Assembly (NCBI GenBank): GCA_001584585.1
Contig: LSYV01000040.1
Location: 175,097 to 189,438 of the forward strand
Reading direction: 5' to 3'
Origin: Gonium pectorale
Lineage: Eukaryota; Chlorophyta; Chlorophyceae; Chlamydomonadales; Volvocaceae
DNA: 14,342 nucleotides
The notes under the pieces: model-generated
The model's input: only the letters and a program-made list of their open reading frames with translations
Database searches by the model: none
Told to the model about the DNA's origin: nothing
In this document: positions 9,441 through 14,342 of the stretch, piece after piece
Layout of the letters: the number at the start of each line of letters is the position of its first letter
Numbering within the stretch: position 1 is the first letter of the stretch
Program-made: the position numbers and the translations under genes

Positions 9441-10831
9441 TGGGTCCCATCCGACTACTGATCGTTACAATCAGAACCGACGGCAGGCCAGTACCGCCGA
9501 ACCTAGCATAGCAGCACCGAACTGACCGAAAACCCTGAACAGCAGCAAATAATCGACGTTTTTTTGTCACCACGTGTTCTACTTTGCAGCCATTAAGTGC
9601 GTTCGCCCTCTGCCAGGGCCAGTCCTTCGCACTTCTACTCCAAAATCAATAGTTCGTATTAGCGATCAGGATGAACCGGGTTTGGAGCAGGTGCCTATTG
9701 TGAGGGCCGCAGGCGCGCGGGTTGCAGCTGCGGGCGCGCAGGACGCGGCGGCCGCTGCGGCGAGCGCGCGGCGGCTCACGGCGGCGGAGGCCATTGTGCC
9801 CAATTGTGCTTCAGAGCAGTGTAATCCGATGCGGCGCGTGTTTACGGCCACGACAGCGGCTCAGAACCCCGTTTTCAATTCGCACGCGCGCTTGTTCGCC
9901 GCGCCCCAGCTGGTGCAGTAGGCGGCGATGCTGCCGTACAACTGTCTAAACTCCTTCGACCCAAGAACCTGCCTTCTCCGACACGACGCTTCGCTCTGCT
10001 CCGGAGAAGTCAATCAACATCGTCTCACTGGAACCTCTGGGCTCTATGCAGGTGCGTTCATCTCAGTCAGCAGCAAAGAATATGGCCGCTCGAAGGCTTG
10101 GGTGCTTTGCACGAGTCCGCCAAGCAGATTGGGAGGCCCAGGTGGGCAATGGTGCGGTGGCGGACAGGCGCCTTGACACCACTAGTTGCATGCCTGTGCA
10201 GCGCGTTCCGAGCTCCCCTGCTTTGCCACTGCTGATCTTTGCTGCGTGAGGTATCGGTCTGTCCTGCGGGCACCGCACCCGCATTACCGTTTGGGCGCTG
10301 TGCTGAGTCATGGGCCTTGGGAGATGGCGCCATGGTTTCCATCCGACGCCTATCCATGGCAAGAATACCCGCAAACGTATGTCACAATACTTGTAAAACC
10401 CAAGGCGCCAAAGGCAGTGCCGTTCCGTATGTGCCGGACGTCCATTCCCGCTGTGCTAGGCCCTTGGTAGGGTCGCAACGCCGCAGTACGCCCCCTGGCA
10501 CGCACAGAAAAAAACAGATCGTGTGTCACGCTGTCTTGTCTGGAACCAGCAACCATTACCAGTCGGGCCGGCAGGTGTGCCCCGCAACCCGCAACAGACT
10601 TTTATTCCTCGGATCGCCCCAGGCGCTCGACGTGTGGGCCCCAATGTGGCCTTCCCCGTCTCTGTTTTCCTTTTCCCCCAATACTCCGGCAGCACCCTCA
10701 CGTGGGGCCAGCAAGCCGTGCCGCCCTCCTCCGCCCCTGCACCAAGCAAAGCATAACCGCACACGCGGAAACCGTACACAATAATTCGCAGTGTCCGAAA
10801 GACTGTCCCCATCGCTCGTCAGGTCAGGGCC
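9441..10831. other. Convergent intergenic region, no confident gene
   Basis: The region separates the 3' ends of the Pescadillo and YchJ-like genes, which point toward each other. Reading frames of 60-180 codons occur on both strands, but none shows a domain, a consistent codon bias or a splice-supported extension that I can recognise. A minus-strand TGTAA (ttaca at 9464-9468) is the first such signal downstream of the YchJ-like stop, which would imply a 1.4-kb 3' UTR or a separate short transcript. A transit-peptide-like frame at 9666-9794 is listed separately. Confidence 0.5.
9666..9794 (-). CDS. Doubtful small ORF with organelle-transit-like N-terminus
   Basis: The ATG at 9794 lies in an excellent algal start context (cacaATGGC). 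The 42-residue product begins MASAAVSRRALAAAAAASCA and is rich in Ala, Ser and Arg with no acidic residues, like mitochondrial or chloroplast transit peptides of volvocine algae. No mature domain follows before the stop, and a gtgag just after the start could be a donor leading to unseen exons further left. A minus-strand TGTAA lies about 200 bases downstream. It could be the first exon of a small gene, a decayed gene, or chance in GC-rich DNA. I do not recognise a family. Confidence 0.18.
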   Translation of the reverse strand: MASAAVSRRALAAAAAASCAPAAATRAPAALTIGTCSKPGSS

Positions 10832-13479
10832 TCAAACCGCGGCCGGCTCCGCTGAGCCGCTCGCGATGCCCCCAAGCATCCCTGCGTCGAAGGTGGCGGT
10901 CTGGTAGTCCACAAACTGCCAGACACCGCTCTGGGTTCGTAGGAACCTGTTTGGGGGCCAAGAGGTTAAAAGCTTAGAACGCATCCTATCCGAAGGAGCC
11001 CGAGATGCATGCAATCCCGTCCCCATATATGATGTATCGGTGCGGGGCCGACGGCCGCTCCGTATGTCCGGAATACGGGCAGGGATGGGGACACCGGGCG
11101 ACAGCGCCCCTTGCAGGGTGTGCGTGTGGCGAGCAACGAAGGCTCGGATCCCAGTTGGCGGGGAGAAGCGTTGTGCCGACTGTGGGCGCAAAACTGTGGA
11201 AAGAAGGCGCTGCACACGGCCGCAGCTGCACACGGCCGCAGCTGCACACGGCCGCAGCTGCACACGGCCGCAGCTGCACACGGCCGCAGCTGCACACGGC
11301 CGCAGCTGCACACGGCCGGGGAGGCCGCAGCGGGACGGAACGAAGGGCAGGGCGCTGCGCACGGGCATGCTGGGTGTGCACGCAGCGGCCGCGCCAGGCC
11401 AGCCCGTCGGAGAGTCCCGCTTCGTTAGTACCCGCCCGCCCTATTGGAAACGTCGCGCCTTCGGGCGTGTATGGCCGTGGAGGCGGGCTCCTTCTTTCTG
11501 TGAGGGTTCTTCCTGTTCTTACCCGAGCGCAAGCTGCAGCAACGCGGCACGGCGCGTCGGAACGGAAGCGCAGCTGGGAAAGCCCTCGCTGGAGCCATAG
11601 CGTAAACCGCTCTTCACCCCGGCAAGCCGAGCCCCAGCTCCAAGCTACCCAAAGGCCTCCATCCGCGCGCGAGGGACACCAGCCCCTCCTCCAGTCCCGC
11701 CTCCCAGAAGGGACCCGTCGTTGCCCAGAGCGCTGTACCTGCAGCGCTCGGCGGTGCGGCTCCAGGCTGTGGTGTCTTTGAGCTCCTCCTCCGTCAGGGG
11801 GGCGCCCGGGGCGGAGCGCTTCCGGAAGAGGTACTCGAAGCTCACGTAGCTGCGGCGCGGCCGGCGGGGCCGGGGCCAGGGAGGGGCCAGGGAGGGGGCA
11901 CAAACGGGAAATATCACAACATTATCCCCGTCACCTTCCCACAACGGGCACCGCGCATGGAAGCCGCACATACGGAATGGGTCGCTGCCAGCAGGCTCGG
12001 GAGAGTGTAACCCGCAGCTGAGAATCAACCCACGCTGCCAAGCTCACAGCGCCGTTCTCCGACCCCGGTCACGAGGCGCCATGCCCACCTACCGCAGCCA
12101 GTCCCATCCTCCGTGCACGTCGTACTGCCCGTCGCATGCCAACACTCTGGAGCACAGCGTGCGCAGCACATCACCCCACTCGTTCCAATCCAGCGGACCG
12201 CGCCCGCCCGCGCGCTTCCGTGCTCCCGCGCAGTGAGGCAGCCGCCCGCCTCACCCCTCGTACTCGTTGACGCCCGGCTCCGTGCCCACAATCTTGAGCC
12301 CCGTGTACGCAAACTTGTTGCAGCCCGCCGCCACGTCCTCGCGGAGCCGCTCGGCAGCGCCACCGGGCGTGGGCACCTGCAGTGTGCGTGGGTGGGTGTG
12401 GGCGTGTGCGGCATACCAGCGGTGAGCGGGGGACAGCGCAGCGGAGGCGACGTGGGACGGAGCAGGACAGGAGGCAGGCCGTGGGTTGCAGGTCATGAAT
12501 TGGCTGGAAGGCCGAGAGCGGTAAAGTGGCGTGGGTTGAGGTGCACACGAAACACACTGACAAGCGGGCATTGGGCGCAAGGCACCGGAGGGGTGCCGCT
12601 GCATGTTGACCAGCCTGCTGCTATGCGGACCCTGCGCGCCTAATGCAACCCCAAGTGACTGTAAGGTTGCGCTACGGGGGCACACATAGCCGAACGGCGA
12701 GGCTCGGGGTGCGCACAGGATTGTGCTCTGAGACATGCCGCATTGCCCAAGGACCGCGGCACAGGACCCACTGGCACTCGCTCACTGAGCAGGGCCCGAG
12801 ACCAATCGGGATACGGCAGGGCATAGTAATTGCCATCCCCACCTGATAGTGATGAATGTGGTAGTCCGGGTGAGTTGTGTTGATAACGTAATCCGCCTCA
12901 GCTTTGCTGTGGGTTGGGAGGCCATGGAATGGTGCGGGCAAGACACGGCGTGACTGGGATGTGACGAGGGTAAGTCGCAGCCAATACGCACGCCGCTCAT
13001 ACACGATTCTCGCACGGCACAGCCCTATACGCATAGGAAGATCCTGTGAAGACTAGCACTACCAGCTCCCATTTCGAGTCGCTTTCCCGGAGCCCCAAAG
13101 CACTCGTCCTTTCTCCCCTACCTCAACGCCGAGAACCGCGCTCGAAGAGTCGCCTCCGGCGTCGATGCAGTAGCGTCTCCACGGTGGTATGGCCCGCAGC
13201 AGTTCTAGGTAGCGTGGTATGGTGCATACGTTGTCCCGCAGGCCAGCGGCATGGAGCCGTAAATTTTACGCAGCCCAATTCATGCATGTATTCATATTTG
13301 CACTCTACCTTGTATGCCTTCCCCGATTGGCATGGGCAAAGCTCCGGTGCGGGCTGCTCCTTGCGCGGTTTGGGCGCCGCCTTCGGTTTGGCCCCAAACC
13401 CCTTTGCTGATGAGCGGACAAAGACAGTTTGCGCTCGCGATTGTGGGTGCTGAAAAGGTGCTACTCTTTGACGCAACAT
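10832..13479 (-). CDS. YchJ/UPF0225-like protein: SEC-C zinc motif plus NTF2-like domain, probably organelle-targeted
   Basis: Six exons join in phase: 13479-13309, 13204-13122, 12906-12843, 12376-12255, 11849-11739 and 10946-10832 (221 residues). Residues 1-about 40 are basic, rich in Ala, Ser and Arg and lack acidic residues; VFVRSSAKGFGA resembles a chloroplast transit peptide. The SEC-C motif is CPCQSGKAYKNCC (Cys 48, 50, 59, 60), followed by GPYHRG and LRARFSAL. The NTF2-like middle domain of the YchJ family follows: ADYVINTTHP (90-98), RLREDVAAGCNK, LKIVGTEPG, GYVSFEYLF (147-155), ERCRFLRTQSGVWQFVD (to 197). SEC-C motifs bind zinc and in SecA contact SecB and ribosomes; the role of YchJ proteins is not well defined. 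Bacterial YchJ usually ends in a second SEC-C motif, which is absent here. The start is the ATG at 13479 (A at -3). The SEC-C motif is split by intron 1. Confidence 0.92.
11211..11318. repeat. Perfect 16-bp tandem repeat array, 6.75 copies
   Basis: The unit tgcacacggccgcagc is repeated six full times without a mismatch from 11211 to 11306, followed by 12 bases of a seventh copy. It lies in the last intron (10947-11738) of the YchJ-like gene. Each unit contains cggccg, and each unit junction forms cagctg; both are palindromes. The period is not a multiple of three, so frames on both strands repeat a 16-residue pattern that is an artefact. Perfect identity suggests recent expansion and probable length variation between strains. 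Confidence 0.97.
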
Positions 13480-14342
13480 GATAAGGAGACCGTGGAGAAG
13501 TTAACCACCGTTATTTCGTCGATTTATAAAACTATTCAGATTTGTACAAACTGCTGTGCTGTCAACGTATGCGGGGATCGGGGCTCGACGACATCTTGCG
13601 ACAACGGCAACTGACTCCCGTACAGTGCAGTACGTAGTGTATGTGCAGAATGTACAACTATGCGATTTTTTCTTGTCGGCCACCCAGCGTTACGAGCTGC
13701 TGATATGAAGCCTGCGCTGAAGATGAGTGCATGCGAGTGATGCCGCTATGCGCGCGTCAAACGCGTTCGACCCCAGGTTCCGCCCCCACAGTCTTGCTCG
13801 GGCATTACCCCAGTACAGAGTCCACGCCAACCCTTGTGTTTGGAAGGCCAGACACCGTGAAAAAGCCTGGATGTCAAAAATACGACATTTGGGGATTTGG
13901 CTAGCCGACTACCAGTCTGCCACCGGTTACCGGACAGGACGAGTGCCATGCTAGTTTACTGCACAACGTGCGTTTCACGTGCATGCCGTGACTTGGGATG
14001 TCGCGTGCTAGCGAACGGCTAAGGCCTAGCCTGCGGCGCTAAGGTGTACACGGCTTGACGGCTATCGCGGAGCGCGGAAATGCAGAGAAAGCGACTGCGC
14101 TGGCTGGTCACGGTGTCACCGAAGCGAGGAAAATGGCATCAACCTTACATGTAACCGTACGCCTAGACGGTCACCCTAAGCGCACGGGGTCTCATTGCCA
14201 CTCAAGGGACAGGCGCCCAAGAGTGAGACGAGACAGCGACACCAGGCGCTGGCTTGCCTCAAGTACACGCGACGGTGATCTGAATCCAGCAACCGCAGCA
14301 GGGTTCCTTCTCTTCTTGTGTGTGCCGTCGGTGTTTGGTCTT
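13480..14342. other. Right flank, gene-free as far as seen
   Basis: These 863 bases lie upstream of the YchJ-like gene. I see a possible TATA box for that gene and no reading frame with family resemblance. Base composition is more mixed than in the exons. The stretch at about 13760-13950, including ctagccgactaccag and caccggttaccgg, looks like dispersed-repeat or transposon-flank sequence, but no terminal inverted repeats, target duplications or transposase are visible. An exon of a gene lying further right cannot be excluded. Confidence 0.4.
13522..13528 (-). promoter_or_regulatory. Possible TATA box of the YchJ-like gene
   Basis: On the minus strand the sequence reads TATAAAT within an AT-rich patch, 42 bases before the ATG at 13479. 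Usual spacing would put the transcription start near 13495 and leave a very short leader of 15-20 bases. The core is palindromic (ttataa), so strand cannot be told from it alone. Weak, position-based call. Confidence 0.3.

Noticed and set aside
9574..9921. A 115-codon plus-strand frame with an Ala/Arg-rich centre.
   Set aside because: Composition explains it (GCG/GCC-rich DNA); no domain, splice sites or family resemblance were seen.
10063..10374. A 103-codon minus-strand frame between the convergent genes.
   Set aside because: There is no domain, no codon-bias support and no splice continuity; overlapping frames of similar length exist on both strands.
11005..11781. A 258-codon plus-strand frame (and overlapping ones on both strands) with a repeated 16-residue pattern.
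   Set aside because: It is produced by the 16-bp tandem array, which repeats in every frame, and it lies mostly in the intron and opposite an exon of the YchJ-like gene. There is no domain or start support.
12100..12190. Minus-strand segment reading WGDVLRTLC and DVHGGWDWLR, ending in a gtaggt donor, considered as an extra exon of the YchJ-like gene.
   Set aside because: Splicing 12255 directly to 11849 matches in phase and gives the unbroken family sequence EPGVNEYEGYVSFEY. No good acceptor precedes the segment.
13755..13800. A gttcgacccc stretch resembling a tRNA B-box.
   Set aside because: The flanking bases do not pair into a T-arm and no anticodon or acceptor stem can be drawn.

Overview
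The window looks like nuclear DNA of a GC-rich green alga of the Chlamydomonas/Volvox (volvocine) type. The evidence is: three genes split into many short exons with GT-AG introns (donors mostly gtgag or gtggg, acceptors mostly cag); strongly GC-rich third codon positions; a TGTAA-type candidate poly(A) signal; plant-lineage homologues; and an alanine-rich, basic transit-like leader on one product. It is not bacterial. Almost all long uninterrupted reading frames here are shadows of exons or cross introns. I rebuilt the gene models by joining exons whose splice phases match and whose products resemble known families. Family comparisons are from memory; no search was run.

Layout. (1) Left third, minus strand, from beyond the left edge to 3544: a homologue of HOS1, the plant nuclear-pore-associated protein with an ELYS-like domain. 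Seven coding exons are visible and the C-terminus is off the window. The RING finger of land-plant HOS1 is absent. (2) 3545-3969: a 425-base divergent intergenic promoter with a TATA box facing right. (3) 3970-8914, plus strand: a complete ten-exon Pescadillo gene (ribosome biogenesis, BRCT domain), predicted 846 residues, with long acidic tracts and a histone-H1-like repetitive tail. (4) 8915-10831: convergent intergenic DNA that includes the Pescadillo 3' UTR, with a candidate TGTAA at 9420. (5) 10832-13479, minus strand: a complete six-exon gene for a 221-residue YchJ/UPF0225-like protein. It has one SEC-C zinc motif, an NTF2-like domain and a probable organelle transit peptide. Its last intron carries a perfect 16-bp tandem array. 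(6) 13480-14342: gene-free right flank with a possible TATA box for the YchJ-like gene.

There is no sign that the three genes form one pathway. Pescadillo acts in the nucleolus, HOS1 at the nuclear pore, and the YchJ-like protein probably in an organelle. The only regulatory link suggested is the shared HOS1/Pescadillo promoter region. I found no rRNA, tRNA, CRISPR array, intact transposon or viral gene.
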